Source: Comamonadaceae bacterium
GTDB lineage: Bacteria; Pseudomonadota; Gammaproteobacteria; Burkholderiales; Burkholderiaceae_C
DNA: 64,000 bases
NCBI GenBank assembly: GCA_027484575.1
Contig: JAIXSQ010000015.1
Span: 62,001 to 126,000, forward strand
Direction of reading: 5' to 3'
The position numbers were made by a program, and so were the translations under genes. The notes beneath the pieces are model-generated. The model saw only the letters and a list, made by a program, of their open reading frames with translations. It had not been told where the DNA came from and searched no databases. Below are positions 24,984 through 38,562 of this stretch, one piece after another (the stretch's first letter is position 1; every line of letters starts with the position of its first letter).

Positions 24984-25498
24984 TGTGCGGCGCCGAGCTC
25001 TCGTCGCTGCCCGAGGGCGTGCAGCGCGTCGCGCGCGTGCTGCAGGACCTGGGGCATCCGCATGCCCCGGTGATGCTCGACGACGCCGCGCGCACCGCGC
25101 AGCAGGCGGCCGACGCGCTGGGCGTGCAGCTGGGCCAGATCGCCAAGAGCATCGTGTTCCGGCGCAAGGCCGACGGCGTGGCGGTGCTGGTGGTGGCGGC
25201 GGGCGACCGCCGCGTCGACGAGAAGAAGGTGGACGCGCTCGTCGGCAAGACGGGGCGCGCGGATGCCGATTTCGTGAAGGCGGCCACCGGCTTTTCGATC
25301 GGCGGCGTCTCGCCGGTGGGCCACCTGCAGCCGCCGGTGGTGCTGCTGGACCGCAGCCTGCTGCGCTTCGACGAGGTCTGGGCCGCGGCCGGCCATCCGC
25401 ACGGCGTGTTCCGCCTGCGGCCGCAGGACCTGGAGCGCCTGACCGGCGCGCCGCTGGCCGACGTGGCGCAGGCGCAGGCGCCGGAGGCAGCGCCATGA
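24983..25498 (+). CDS. YbaK/EbsC-family aminoacyl-tRNA deacylase-like protein
   Basis: A 171-residue protein of the YbaK/ProX-like editing-domain family. Landmarks are ALGVQLGQIAKSIVFRRKAD, VLVVAAGDRRVDEKKV, ATGFSIGGVSPVGHLQPPVV and LDRSLLRFDEVWAAAGHPHG. Members hydrolyse mischarged tRNAs in trans; the specificity of this subgroup is not known. The ATG shares a base with the lyase stop (TGATG), and its own stop overlaps the next start (ATGA), so the three genes are translationally coupled. Confidence 0.87.
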   Translation: MCGAELSSLPEGVQRVARVLQDLGHPHAPVMLDDAARTAQQAADALGVQLGQIAKSIVFRRKADGVAVLVVAAGDRRVDEKKVDALVGKTGRADADFVKAATGFSIGGVSPVGHLQPPVVLLDRSLLRFDEVWAAAGHPHGVFRLRPQDLERLTGAPLADVAQAQAPEAAP

Positions 25499-25743
25499 CC
25501 TTCGCCGGCACCCGCGTGCTGCAGCTGCTGCAGCAGGTGCGCCAGCTGCCGCCGGCCGCGGCCGTGCCCTCGCCGTGCAACAGCATCTGCCGGGTCGATC
25601 CGGCCAGCGGGCTGTGCGACGGCTGCCTGCGCACGCTCGACGAGATCGCCGGCTGGAGCGCGCTCGACGACGGCGGCAGGCGCGCCGTCTGGGAGCGCCT
25701 GGGCGAGCGCGCCGGCCACCGTCCCCCGGAGCCCGAGGCATGA
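25495..25743 (+). CDS. DUF1289 small cysteine-rich protein
   Basis: An 82-residue protein built around the DUF1289 motif SPCNSICRVDPASGLCDGCL followed by RTLDEIAGW. The four cysteines suggest a bound zinc or Fe-S cluster, although none has been proven for the family. Both ends overlap neighbours by four bases (ATGA), placing it firmly in the coupled string from HMG-CoA lyase to the isomerase. Function unknown. Confidence 0.85.
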   Translation: MTFAGTRVLQLLQQVRQLPPAAAVPSPCNSICRVDPASGLCDGCLRTLDEIAGWSALDDGGRRAVWERLGERAGHRPPEPEA

Positions 25744-26369
25744 AGGAACTCACGTTCTGGTTCGACCCGATCTCGCCCTACGCCTACCTGGCGTTCGAGC
25801 AGCTGCCGCGCGCGCTCGAGGGCATCGGCCACGTGGTGCACTACCGGCCGGTGCTGTTCGCGGCGCTGCTCAGGCACCACGGCCAGCTCGGGCCGGCCGA
25901 GATCCCCGGCAAGCGCGCCTGGACCTACCGCCAGGTGCTGTGGCAGGCCCAGGCGGCCGGCCTGCCGATGCAGATGCCGGCGGCGCATCCGTTCAACCCG
26001 CTGCCGTTGCTGCGCCTGGCCCATGCCTGCGGACCGAACCGGCAGGTGGCCGAGACGCTGCTGCGGCACGTGTGGGCCGCCGGCGGCGACCCGCTGGAGT
26101 CGCAGCGCCTGGCCGCCCTGCAGGCGCAGCTCGCGCCCGCGCGCGACCCGGCCGGCGACGACGCCAAGGCCGCCCTGCGCGCCGCCACCGAGGCCGCGAT
26201 TGCGCGCGGCCTGTTCGGCGTGCCCACGGTCGAGGTCGACGGCCGGCTGTTCTGGGGGGCCGATGCGCTGCCGATGCTGCGCGCCTTCCTGCAGGGCGAC
26301 CCGTGGTTCGACACGCACTGGGACGCCGCCGCGGCGACCCCGGTCGGCGTGGAGCGTCCGCGCGCTTGA
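25740..26369 (+). CDS. 2-hydroxychromene-2-carboxylate isomerase-like (DsbA/GST-kappa fold)
   Basis: A 209-residue thioredoxin-fold protein of the HCCA isomerase/GST-kappa group. It starts MKELTFWFDPISPYAYLAFE, where the SPYAYL serine binds glutathione, and ends the domain with ARGLFGVPTVEVDGRLFWGA. The reference enzyme (NahD) isomerises a naphthalene-pathway intermediate with glutathione. No aromatic pathway genes are here, so a general glutathione-dependent isomerase or transferase is more cautious. Its ATG overlaps the DUF1289 stop. Confidence 0.85.
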   Translation: MKELTFWFDPISPYAYLAFEQLPRALEGIGHVVHYRPVLFAALLRHHGQLGPAEIPGKRAWTYRQVLWQAQAAGLPMQMPAAHPFNPLPLLRLAHACGPNRQVAETLLRHVWAAGGDPLESQRLAALQAQLAPARDPAGDDAKAALRAATEAAIARGLFGVPTVEVDGRLFWGADALPMLRAFLQGDPWFDTHWDAAAATPVGVERPRA

Positions 26370-26375
26370 GCAGCA

Positions 26376-26520
26376 TTCACCGCATGGTGAAAAGCGAAGG
26401 TCGGGTTTCACCCGAATTCGTCAGAGCGCTGCAAGTTTCACGCAAGCCTGCGTTGGATTCGCGCAAGGCGGGGGTCAGAGCGTCCACCAAGAATGCGGTC
26501 CATGTGCCCGTGTCGGGCAC
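26376..26520. promoter_or_regulatory. Leader with dyad, repeated TTTCAC motifs and hairpin before the MFS gene
   Basis: The 174-base gap upstream of the MFS gene holds a perfect dyad TTCACC-GCAT-GGTGAA (26376-26391), further TTTCAC motifs at about 26406 and 26435, and a perfect hairpin GTGCCCG-TGT-CGGGCAC (26504-26520). The hairpin ends eight bases before the ribosome site AAGGAG (26529-26534). The dyad and spaced motifs look like an operator array, and the hairpin could tune translation. No regulator is identifiable. Confidence 0.45.
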
Positions 26521-26543
26521 CTAGACCCAAGGAGACAACACCC

Positions 26544-28229
26544 ATGGCTACCGCAACGACGGCCAATGCCACGCAGGCACGGCCGATGACGCCCGAGGAA
26601 CGCAAGGTCATCTTTGCGTCTTCGCTGGGCACCGTGTTCGAGTGGTACGACTTCTACCTGTACGGCTCGCTGGCGGCGCTGATCGCCCGGCACTTCTTCG
26701 CCGGCCTGGATCCCACCTCGGCGTACATCTTCGCGCTGCTCGCCTTCGCCGCCGGCTTCCTGGTGCGTCCGTTCGGGGCCATCTTCTTCGGCCGCCTGGG
26801 CGACATGATCGGCCGCAAGTACACCTTCCTGGTGACCATCCTGATCATGGGCGCGTCGACCTTCATCGTCGGCCTGCTGCCCGGTTACGCCTCCATCGGC
26901 ATCGCCGCCCCGATCATCCTGATCGCGCTGCGCCTGCTGCAGGGCCTGGCCCTGGGCGGCGAGTACGGCGGTGCGGCCACCTATGTGGCCGAGCACGCGC
27001 CCAACGGCAAGCGTGGCGCCTACACCGCCTGGATCCAGACCACCGCGACGCTGGGCCTGTTCCTGTCGCTGCTGGTGATCCTGGGCGTGCGCACCGCCAT
27101 GGGCGAGAAGGACTTCGGCGACTGGGGCTGGCGCATCCCGTTCCTGGTCTCGATCATCCTGCTGGCCATCTCGGTGTGGATCCGCTTGGCCATGAACGAG
27201 TCGCCCGCCTTCCAGAAGATGAAGGCCGAGGGCAAGACCTCCAAGGCGCCGCTGGCCGAGTCCTTCGGCCAGTGGAAGAACCTGAAGATCGTGATCCTGG
27301 CGCTGGTGGGCCTGACCGCCGGCCAGGCCGTGGTCTGGTACACGGGCCAGTTCTACGCGCTGTTCTTCCTGGGCACGATCGCCAAGGTCGACCCCACGAC
27401 GGCCAACCTGATGATCGCCGCCTCGCTGATCATCGGCACCCCGTTCTTCATCGTGTTCGGCGCCCTGTCGGACAAGGTGGGCCGCAAGCCGATCATCATG
27501 GCCGGCTGCCTGCTGGCCGCGCTGACCTACTTCACGGTCTTCCCGATGCTGTTCAAGGCCGCCAACCCGGCGCTGGTCGAGGCGCAGGCCAAGGCCAAGG
27601 TGACGGTGACCGCCGACCCGAAGGAATGCTCCTTCCAGGGCAGCCCGATCGCGCGTGACATCGACTTCCGCAGCAGCTGCGACATCGCCAAGCGTGCCCT
27701 GACCCAGTCGTACATCCCGTACGCCAACGTGGCCGGCACCGGCCCCGCGACCATCAGCATCGGCGACAAGGTCATCAACGTCCCCAGCGCGCAGCTGAAC
27801 GACGCCCGCAACGCCTTCGCGCCCGACTCGGCCAAGGCCATCGCCGAGTTCCGCAAGACCCTGGGCGAGACCGCCAAGGCCAACGGCCTGACCACCCCGG
27901 CCGACCCGGCCAAGATGGACAAGGTCATGATGATGGCCATCCTGGTCTACCTGGTGATTCTGGTGACCATGGTCTACGGCCCCATCGCCGCCATGCTGGT
28001 CGAGATGTTCCCGACCCGCATCCGCTACACCTCGATGAGCCTGCCCTACCACGTGGGCAACGGCTGGTTCGGCGGCCTGCTGCCCACCACCGCGTTCGCG
28101 ATGGTGGCGGCCACCGGCGACATCTTCTACGGCCTGTGGTACCCGGTGATCATCGCCGCGGCCACCTTCGTCATCGGCATGATCTTCGTGCGCGAGACCA
28201 AGGACGTGGACATCTACGCGAAGGACTAA
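26544..28229 (+). CDS. MFS metabolite:H+ symporter with large extracytoplasmic insert
   Basis: A 561-residue transporter of the metabolite-H+ symporter (ProP/ShiA/KgtP-like) group. It has SLGTVFEWYDFYLYGSLAAL in helix 1, the loop motif GRLGDMIGRKY, LQGLALGGEYGGAATYVAEH and, in the second half, GALSDKVGRKPI. Between about residues 340 and 465 is a hydrophilic insert of about 120 residues (from KAANPALVEAQAKAKVTVTA to GLTTPADPAKMDK). It contains two cysteines (ECSFQG, SSCDIAK) that could form a disulfide outside the membrane. The substrate is probably an organic acid, amino acid or betaine, but is unproven. The start follows AAGGAG. Confidence 0.88.
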   Translation: MATATTANATQARPMTPEERKVIFASSLGTVFEWYDFYLYGSLAALIARHFFAGLDPTSAYIFALLAFAAGFLVRPFGAIFFGRLGDMIGRKYTFLVTILIMGASTFIVGLLPGYASIGIAAPIILIALRLLQGLALGGEYGGAATYVAEHAPNGKRGAYTAWIQTTATLGLFLSLLVILGVRTAMGEKDFGDWGWRIPFLVSIILLAISVWIRLAMNESPAFQKMKAEGKTSKAPLAESFGQWKNLKIVILALVGLTAGQAVVWYTGQFYALFFLGTIAKVDPTTANLMIAASLIIGTPFFIVFGALSDKVGRKPIIMAGCLLAALTYFTVFPMLFKAANPALVEAQAKAKVTVTADPKECSFQGSPIARDIDFRSSCDIAKRALTQSYIPYANVAGTGPATISIGDKVINVPSAQLNDARNAFAPDSAKAIAEFRKTLGETAKANGLTTPADPAKMDKVMMMAILVYLVILVTMVYGPIAAMLVEMFPTRIRYTSMSLPYHVGNGWFGGLLPTTAFAMVAATGDIFYGLWYPVIIAAATFVIGMIFVRETKDVDIYAKD

Positions 28230-28234
28230 GTCCC

Positions 28235-28330
28235 CCCCGAAGCGGCCTGGCGGCCGCCTCCCCCCAGGGGGCGCCACCAGCGGCCCGGCGAAGCCGGTTC
28301 CGCGGTGGCACTTGCCTGGTCCGTGAGGCG
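28235..28330. repeat. GC-rich palindromic intergenic element
   Basis: The gap after the MFS gene contains nested palindromes: GCGGCC-TGGC-GGCCGC (28243-28258), CCCCC-A-GGGGG just after, and further G/C blocks up to 28330. This differs from the GTCATCCC element elsewhere. Its composition and position suggest another dispersed intergenic repeat family; only one copy lies in the window, so that is inference. Confidence 0.45.
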
Positions 28331-28364
28331 GCCACAGCAGTGCCCTGAAGGACAGTCAATCAAG

Positions 28365-28393
28365 GGCCCGCGGCCAACCCCCGCGGGCCTTTT
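28365..28393 (+). terminator. Intrinsic terminator after the MFS gene
   Basis: GGCCCGCGG (28365-28373) and CCGCGGGCC (28381-28389) form a perfect 9-base stem with a 7-base loop, followed by TTTT. It lies 136 bases after the MFS stop and 30 bases before the small Ala-rich gene. It either ends the MFS transcript or attenuates entry into the small gene. Confidence 0.8.
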
Positions 28394-28422
28394 GTTGAAC
28401 GCCCATCCAAGGAGAAAACACC

Positions 28423-28668
28423 ATGTGGAAAATCGTCGTCGGCTTCATCCTCTTCGCCGCCATCTCGCTGTTCGCCATCTTCAAGGCCGGCGACAAGGTC
28501 GACATGGGGGGCGAGAAGCACGGCACCGAGGCCACGCACGCGGCGCCTGCCGCCGCGGCGCCGGCCAGTGCGCCGGCTGCGGCCGCCTCGGACGCTGCCG
28601 CCCCGGCCGCCGCAGCGTCGGCAGCCGCCCCGGCTGCCAGCGCGCCGGCCGCCGCTGCCAGCAAATGA
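28423..28668 (+). CDS. Small single-pass membrane protein with Ala/Pro-rich tail
   Basis: An 81-residue protein: one transmembrane helix at the start (MWKIVVGFILFAAISLFAIF), a short charged stretch (KAGDKVDMGGEKHG), then about 45 residues made almost only of Ala, Pro and Ser. An AAGGAG site precedes the ATG. It fits no named family. The tail should be disordered and extracytoplasmic or cytoplasmic depending on orientation. It lies directly downstream of the MFS symporter, so it may be an accessory protein. Confidence 0.65.
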   Translation: MWKIVVGFILFAAISLFAIFKAGDKVDMGGEKHGTEATHAAPAAAAPASAPAAAASDAAAPAAAASAAAPAASAPAAAASK

Positions 28669-28692
28669 GGAGGGGGGCGCCGCGCGCCCCGC

Positions 28693-29799
28693 TCAGCGCT
28701 TGAACTTGCCGTCGCTGCCGATGATCGACAGGTCGGCGAAGTCCAGCCCCGTGTGGTCCTCGGGGCTGAAGCTCACCTCCAGCCCGCCCACGTCGTAGCC
28801 CTTCAGGCCGTCCAGTGCGGCCAGCACCTTGGCGCGGCTCGGGTTGGGTCCGGCGCGGCGCAGCGCCTCGACCAGCACCTTGGCCGCGACGTAGCCCTCG
28901 ACCATCGCGGGGCTGAGCTCGGCGTTCTTCGCCTGGGCCAGCGCCATGGCTTCCTTCATGAAGCCGTAGGCGTACGAGCGCTCGTAGGGGAACACCTGCG
29001 TGACGATCACGCCGCGGGCATGCTCGCCCAGGCTGCGGACGAAGCCGCCGGAGGCGTTGTTCGACAGCGTGACCACCTGCGCGGCGGAGCCGGCGCCGCG
29101 CAGCGCCTTGACGCCCTCGGCCACGGTCGTGCCGGAGCCGATCCAGACCACCGCCTGGGCCTGCTGCCCCGTGATGCCCGGGATCAGCGCCTTGTAGTCG
29201 GGCTTGGTGCGGTCGGCCTTGAGCACGGCCACGGGCTGCAGGTTCGCCCGGGCGAAGCCCTTCTTCGCGCCTTCGTAGCCGTCGGCGCCGAAGGAATCGT
29301 CCGCGTGCACCACCGCGATGCGCTGCATGCCGATGGACGCCAGGTGCGTCACCGCCTTCTCGGCCTCGCGCTGGTAGGTGGCGCGCACGTTGAACACGTG
29401 CCGGCGCACCGGCTGGTGCAGCGACATGGCGCCGGTGGACGGCGCCACGAGGGCGACGCCGTGCTGCTCGAGCAGCGGCACGATGGCCTCGCTGTGCGGC
29501 GTGCCCCGCACCAGGAACAGCGCCAGCACCTTCCTGTCCTCGATCAGCACCCTGGCGTTGGCCGCCGCCTCCTTCGGGTCGAACTTGTCGTCCATGGACA
29601 GCAGCTCGACCTTCTGGCCGTTCACGCCGCCCTTGGCATTGACGCTGTCGATCCACAGCCGGGCGCCGTCGGTGGTCTCCTTGACGCCGGCGGCCACGGT
29701 GCCGGAAAAGCCGGCGGTCTGGCCGACCAGCAGCTGGGCCGCGACCCAGGCGGGCGACAGGGCCAGTGCGGCGGCTGCCGCGAGCAGGTGCTTCTTCAT
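28693..29799 (-). CDS. Branched-chain amino acid-type ABC transporter substrate-binding protein
   Basis: A 368-residue periplasmic binding protein: signal peptide MKKHLLAAAAALALSPAWVA cleaved near AAQ, then a LivJ-type two-lobe fold. Landmarks are VGQTAGFSGTVAAGVKETTD, LSMDDKFDPKEAAANARVLI and AVVHADDSFGADGYEGAKKG. Such proteins deliver amino acids, amides or aromatic acids to an ABC importer. No permease or ATPase genes are adjacent, so it is an orphan receptor. It is divergent from uvrA across about 195 bases. Confidence 0.9.
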   Translation of the reverse strand: MKKHLLAAAAALALSPAWVAAQLLVGQTAGFSGTVAAGVKETTDGARLWIDSVNAKGGVNGQKVELLSMDDKFDPKEAAANARVLIEDRKVLALFLVRGTPHSEAIVPLLEQHGVALVAPSTGAMSLHQPVRRHVFNVRATYQREAEKAVTHLASIGMQRIAVVHADDSFGADGYEGAKKGFARANLQPVAVLKADRTKPDYKALIPGITGQQAQAVVWIGSGTTVAEGVKALRGAGSAAQVVTLSNNASGGFVRSLGEHARGVIVTQVFPYERSYAYGFMKEAMALAQAKNAELSPAMVEGYVAAKVLVEALRRAGPNPSRAKVLAALDGLKGYDVGGLEVSFSPEDHTGLDFADLSIIGSDGKFKR

Positions 29800-29993
29800 C
29801 GGGACTCCCTGGTCCCCCGAGGACATCCGGGGGTGCGGGCACTGTACGGCCGAGCTGGCGCCCGCGCCAACCCGCGCGCGGCGCGCCTGTGGCGTCCCCG
29901 CCACCGAACGCCGCGCAGGGACATGCCCGCCGCGGCGGCGCCGCCCGGGCCGCCTTCCTAGAATGCCTGCCCCCTCCTCGCAGCACACCTCCA

Positions 29994-35714
<5,721 letters not shown>

Positions 35715-35866
35715 CCGGGCCGCGGGGCAGGTCGGCCGGGCGGCCGGGCGACCCGGCGGCCCAGTCGCGTTGGCGACGGGCACCGGGTCCGTCCGGATGC
35801 TTTCGGGTGCGCTTGGCGGGTCCAATGGGCGGTTCCAAGCACTTTCTTCCGACAGGAGCACTCCCG

Positions 35867-36832
35867 ATGCGCCGCCGCCATCTCGTCACCGCCGCTGCCG
35901 CCTTCGCCGCCGCGGCCGCACTGCCCGTCCACGCCCAGGGCAATTTCCCCGCCAAGCCCATCCGCCTCGTGATCGCCTTCCCGGCGGGCGGCCCCACCGA
36001 CATCACCATGCGCCAGCTGGCCGACAACGCCGGCAAGGTGCTGGGCCAGCCGGTGGTGGTCGAGAACCGTCCCGGCGCCGGCGGCACGCTGCCCGCGCAG
36101 CTGCTGCAGACCGTGCCGGCCGACGGCTACACCCTGGCGCAGATCCCGCTGGGCGTGTTCCGGCTGCCGTACACCACCAAGATCAACTGGGACCCGGTCA
36201 AGGACATCAGCTACGTCATCAACGTGACCGGCTACGCCTTCGGCATCGTGGTGCCCACCGACAGCCCGATCAAGAACTGGAACGACTTCGTCGCCTACGC
36301 CAAGGCCAACCCGGGCAAGCTGAGCTACGGCTCGACCGGCACGCTGACCAGCCCGCACCTGACCACCGAGCTGGTGGCGCAGCAGCTGGGCATCCAGCTG
36401 AACCACATCCCCTACAAGGGCAGCGCCGACCTGAACGCCGCCATCACCGGCGGCCACATCATGGCCGCGGCCGACTCCACCGGCTTCGCGCCGCTGGTGC
36501 AGGCCGGCAAGGTGCGGGTGCTCAACACCTGGGGCGACAAGCGGCTGGAGAAGTTCCCCGACGCGCCCACGCTCAAGGAGCTGGGCGTGAACGTGGTGCA
36601 GAACTCGCCGTTCGGCATCGGCGCGCCCAAGGGCACGCCGCCCGAGGTCATCACCCGCCTGCACGACGCGTTCAAGAAGGCGATGGAGGACCAGAGCTAC
36701 GTGCAGGCCCTGGGCCGCTACGACATGGTGCCGATCTACATGGGCCCGGCGCAGTACACCAGGTTCGCGCAGGACACCTTCGCGCAGGAGAAGGCGCTGA
36801 TCGAGAAGCTGGGCCTGGCCAAGCCGCAGTGA
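35867..36832 (+). CDS. Bug-family tripartite tricarboxylate transporter receptor
   Basis: A 321-residue periplasmic receptor. It has a signal peptide MRRRHLVTAAAAFAAAAALP ending VHAQG and the Bug signature FPAKPIRLVIAFPAGGPTDI near the N-terminus, then VVVENRPGAGGTLPAQLLQT and HIPYKGSADLNAAITGGHI. These proteins bind carboxylates or related small acids; hundreds of paralogues exist per Burkholderiales genome and most lack dedicated membrane partners, as here. The start follows GACAGGAG. Its ligand cannot be inferred. Confidence 0.92.
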   Translation: MRRRHLVTAAAAFAAAAALPVHAQGNFPAKPIRLVIAFPAGGPTDITMRQLADNAGKVLGQPVVVENRPGAGGTLPAQLLQTVPADGYTLAQIPLGVFRLPYTTKINWDPVKDISYVINVTGYAFGIVVPTDSPIKNWNDFVAYAKANPGKLSYGSTGTLTSPHLTTELVAQQLGIQLNHIPYKGSADLNAAITGGHIMAAADSTGFAPLVQAGKVRVLNTWGDKRLEKFPDAPTLKELGVNVVQNSPFGIGAPKGTPPEVITRLHDAFKKAMEDQSYVQALGRYDMVPIYMGPAQYTRFAQDTFAQEKALIEKLGLAKPQ

Positions 36833-36866
36833 GGCCGGGCCGGTGACCGGGCGCCCCGCCCGACCG

Positions 36867-36933
36867 TGGATCCCCGCCTGCGCGGGGATGACAGAGGGCG
36901 CGGGGATGACGGGGGGCGCGGGGATGGCGGGGC
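36867..36933. repeat. Palindromic element running into an 18-base tandem repeat
   Basis: A dispersed-element copy (TGGATCCCCGCCTGCGCGGG at 36868) is followed by three head-to-tail 18-base units with consensus GCGCGGGGATGACRGRGG at 36880-36897, 36898-36915 and 36916-36933; the third is diverged. The unit is the right arm of the palindrome plus a spacer. This looks like slippage amplification. The gap otherwise shows no gene. Confidence 0.75.
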
Positions 36934-37008
36934 GCCGCGCCCCATCGGTGCCGTCCGACGCACGCTTGCGCCAGGGCGGCTGGCGCGGCGCTTGCCGGGG
37001 CCCCTAGC

Positions 37009-37776
37009 ATGCGACGCATGCGCCACAAGCCGCTGGTCTGGCTGCCCGCCTGCCACCGCCACCTCGACCTGTCGGACCCCGGCGGCTACACGGTGCTGGC
37101 CGACCGCTACGCGGCGGCGGTCTGCGCGCTGGGGCTGCAGCCCGTGCTGTTCCCGATGGCCGGGGCCGAGGACGTGCCCCACCTGCTGCCGCATGTCGAC
37201 GGCGTGCTGCTCACCGGCTCGCCGTCCAACGTGGAGGCCCGCCGCTTCGGCGCCGACCCGCTGGCCACCGACCTGCTCGACCCGCGCCGCGACGCGCTCA
37301 CCATGACGCTGGTGCCGGGCGCGCTGGCGGCCGGCGTGCCCCTGTTCGGCGTGTGCCGCGGCCTGCAGGAGATGAACGTGGCGCTGGGCGGCACGCTGCA
37401 CCAGCGGGTGCACGACCAGCCCGGCCACCTGGACCACCGCGAGCCCGAGGGCGAGCTCGACGTGCAGTTCGCCGAGCGGCACGAGGTGCTGCTGGCCGAG
37501 GGCAGCGCGTTCGCGCAGTGGGCCGGCGGCCCCCGCGCGCTGGTCAACTCGCTGCACGGGCAGGGCATCCGCACGCTGGGCCACAGCGTGGTGGCCGAAG
37601 GCCATGCGCCCGACGGCCTGGTCGAGGCGGTGCGCATCGACGGCGCCCCCGCCTTCGCCTACGGCGTGCAGTGGCACCCCGAGTGGCAGCATGCGCGCCA
37701 CCCGTTCTACGCCCGCACGCTCGAGGCCTTCGCGCAGGCCTGCGGCGCGCACTGCGCCACGAGGCTGGCGGCGTGA
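37009..37776 (+). CDS. Class I glutamine amidotransferase-like hydrolase (peptidase C26), first of pair
   Basis: A 255-residue protein of the PuuD-like gamma-glutamyl hydrolase group. The nucleophile elbow is FGVCRGLQEMNVALGG (catalytic Cys) and the His/Glu pair is in GVQWHPEWQHA. The oxyanion-side loop is DGVLLTGSPSNVEARR. Members cleave gamma-glutamyl amides such as gamma-glutamyl-GABA in polyamine breakdown. The rest of a puu pathway is absent, so the substrate is open. The start could be ATG 37009 or 37018. The next gene overlaps its stop and is a paralogue. Confidence 0.87.
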   Translation: MRRMRHKPLVWLPACHRHLDLSDPGGYTVLADRYAAAVCALGLQPVLFPMAGAEDVPHLLPHVDGVLLTGSPSNVEARRFGADPLATDLLDPRRDALTMTLVPGALAAGVPLFGVCRGLQEMNVALGGTLHQRVHDQPGHLDHREPEGELDVQFAERHEVLLAEGSAFAQWAGGPRALVNSLHGQGIRTLGHSVVAEGHAPDGLVEAVRIDGAPAFAYGVQWHPEWQHARHPFYARTLEAFAQACGAHCATRLAA

Positions 37777-38558
37777 GTCCCGACCCGGCCCGCGTGCCCT
37801 GCGTGTGGGTGGTGGCCAGCCACCGCACGCTGGGCAACGAGCACGGCCATCCACAGCGCTACACGGTGATGGACGAGGTGGGCACGCGCACGCTGCTCAA
37901 CCTGGGCCTGCAGCCGGTGTGCTGGCCGCGCGTGCCGGCCGGCCGGCTCGGGCTGGTGCTCGACCAGGTGCAGGGCGTGCTGCTGGGCGGCTCGGCTACC
38001 AACGTGCACCCGCGCCACTACGGCGAGGAGCCGCTGCCCGGCGCCGAGCACGACGAGGCGCGCGACGCGGTGGTGCTGCCGCTGGTGCGGCTGGCGCTCG
38101 AGCGCGGCGTGCCGCTGATCGCGTTCTGCCGCGGCGCGCAGGACGTCAACGTGGCGCTGGGCGGCAGCCTGCACCAGTCGCTGCAGGCCCTGGGCGGCCC
38201 GGTGGTGCACTGGGAGGATCCGCACGAGCCGCTGGATGCGCAGTACCGCGAGCGGCACGTGGTCGACTGCGTGCCGGGCGGGCTGCTGGAGCAGCTGGCC
38301 GGCTGCAGCCGCTTCGCGGTCAGCTCGCTGCATTCGCAGGGCATCCGCCGGCTGGCCCCCGGCCTGGTGGCCGAGGCGCATGCGCCCGACGGCCTGGTGG
38401 AGGCGGCGCGCTGGCACGACCCGGCGCAGTTCTGCTGGGCCTTCCAGTTCCATCCCGAATGGGGCCACCAGGCGCATCCGCGCTACGCCCGGATCATGGA
38501 CGCCTACGTGCAGGCCTGCTGGGCCCGGCTGGGGCAGGCCGTGCCGGCCGCGGCCTGA
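37773..38558 (+). CDS. Class I glutamine amidotransferase-like hydrolase (peptidase C26), second of pair
   Basis: A 261-residue paralogue of the preceding gene with its own intact catalytic residues: Cys in IAFCRGAQDVNVALGG, and His-Pro-Glu in FQFHPEWGHQAHP. The GTG start at 37773 overlaps the upstream TGA (GTGA), so the two are translationally coupled. That suggests equal amounts and perhaps a heteromer. Sequence divergence is substantial (for example VASHRTLGNEHGHPQRYTV near the start against CHRHLDLSDPGGYTV), so this is an old duplication. Substrate unknown; likely a gamma-glutamyl or related amide. Confidence 0.85.
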   Translation: MSPDPARVPCVWVVASHRTLGNEHGHPQRYTVMDEVGTRTLLNLGLQPVCWPRVPAGRLGLVLDQVQGVLLGGSATNVHPRHYGEEPLPGAEHDEARDAVVLPLVRLALERGVPLIAFCRGAQDVNVALGGSLHQSLQALGGPVVHWEDPHEPLDAQYRERHVVDCVPGGLLEQLAGCSRFAVSSLHSQGIRRLAPGLVAEAHAPDGLVEAARWHDPAQFCWAFQFHPEWGHQAHPRYARIMDAYVQACWARLGQAVPAAA

Positions 38559-38562
38559 GGAC

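Noticed and set aside
20550..26411. Very long open frame on the minus strand (about 1,950 codons) opposite the carboxylase operon
   Set aside because: It is an antisense shadow produced by high GC and biased third positions. Its translation is low-complexity Arg/Gly/Ala/Gln sequence without domains, while the plus strand encodes well-known enzymes.
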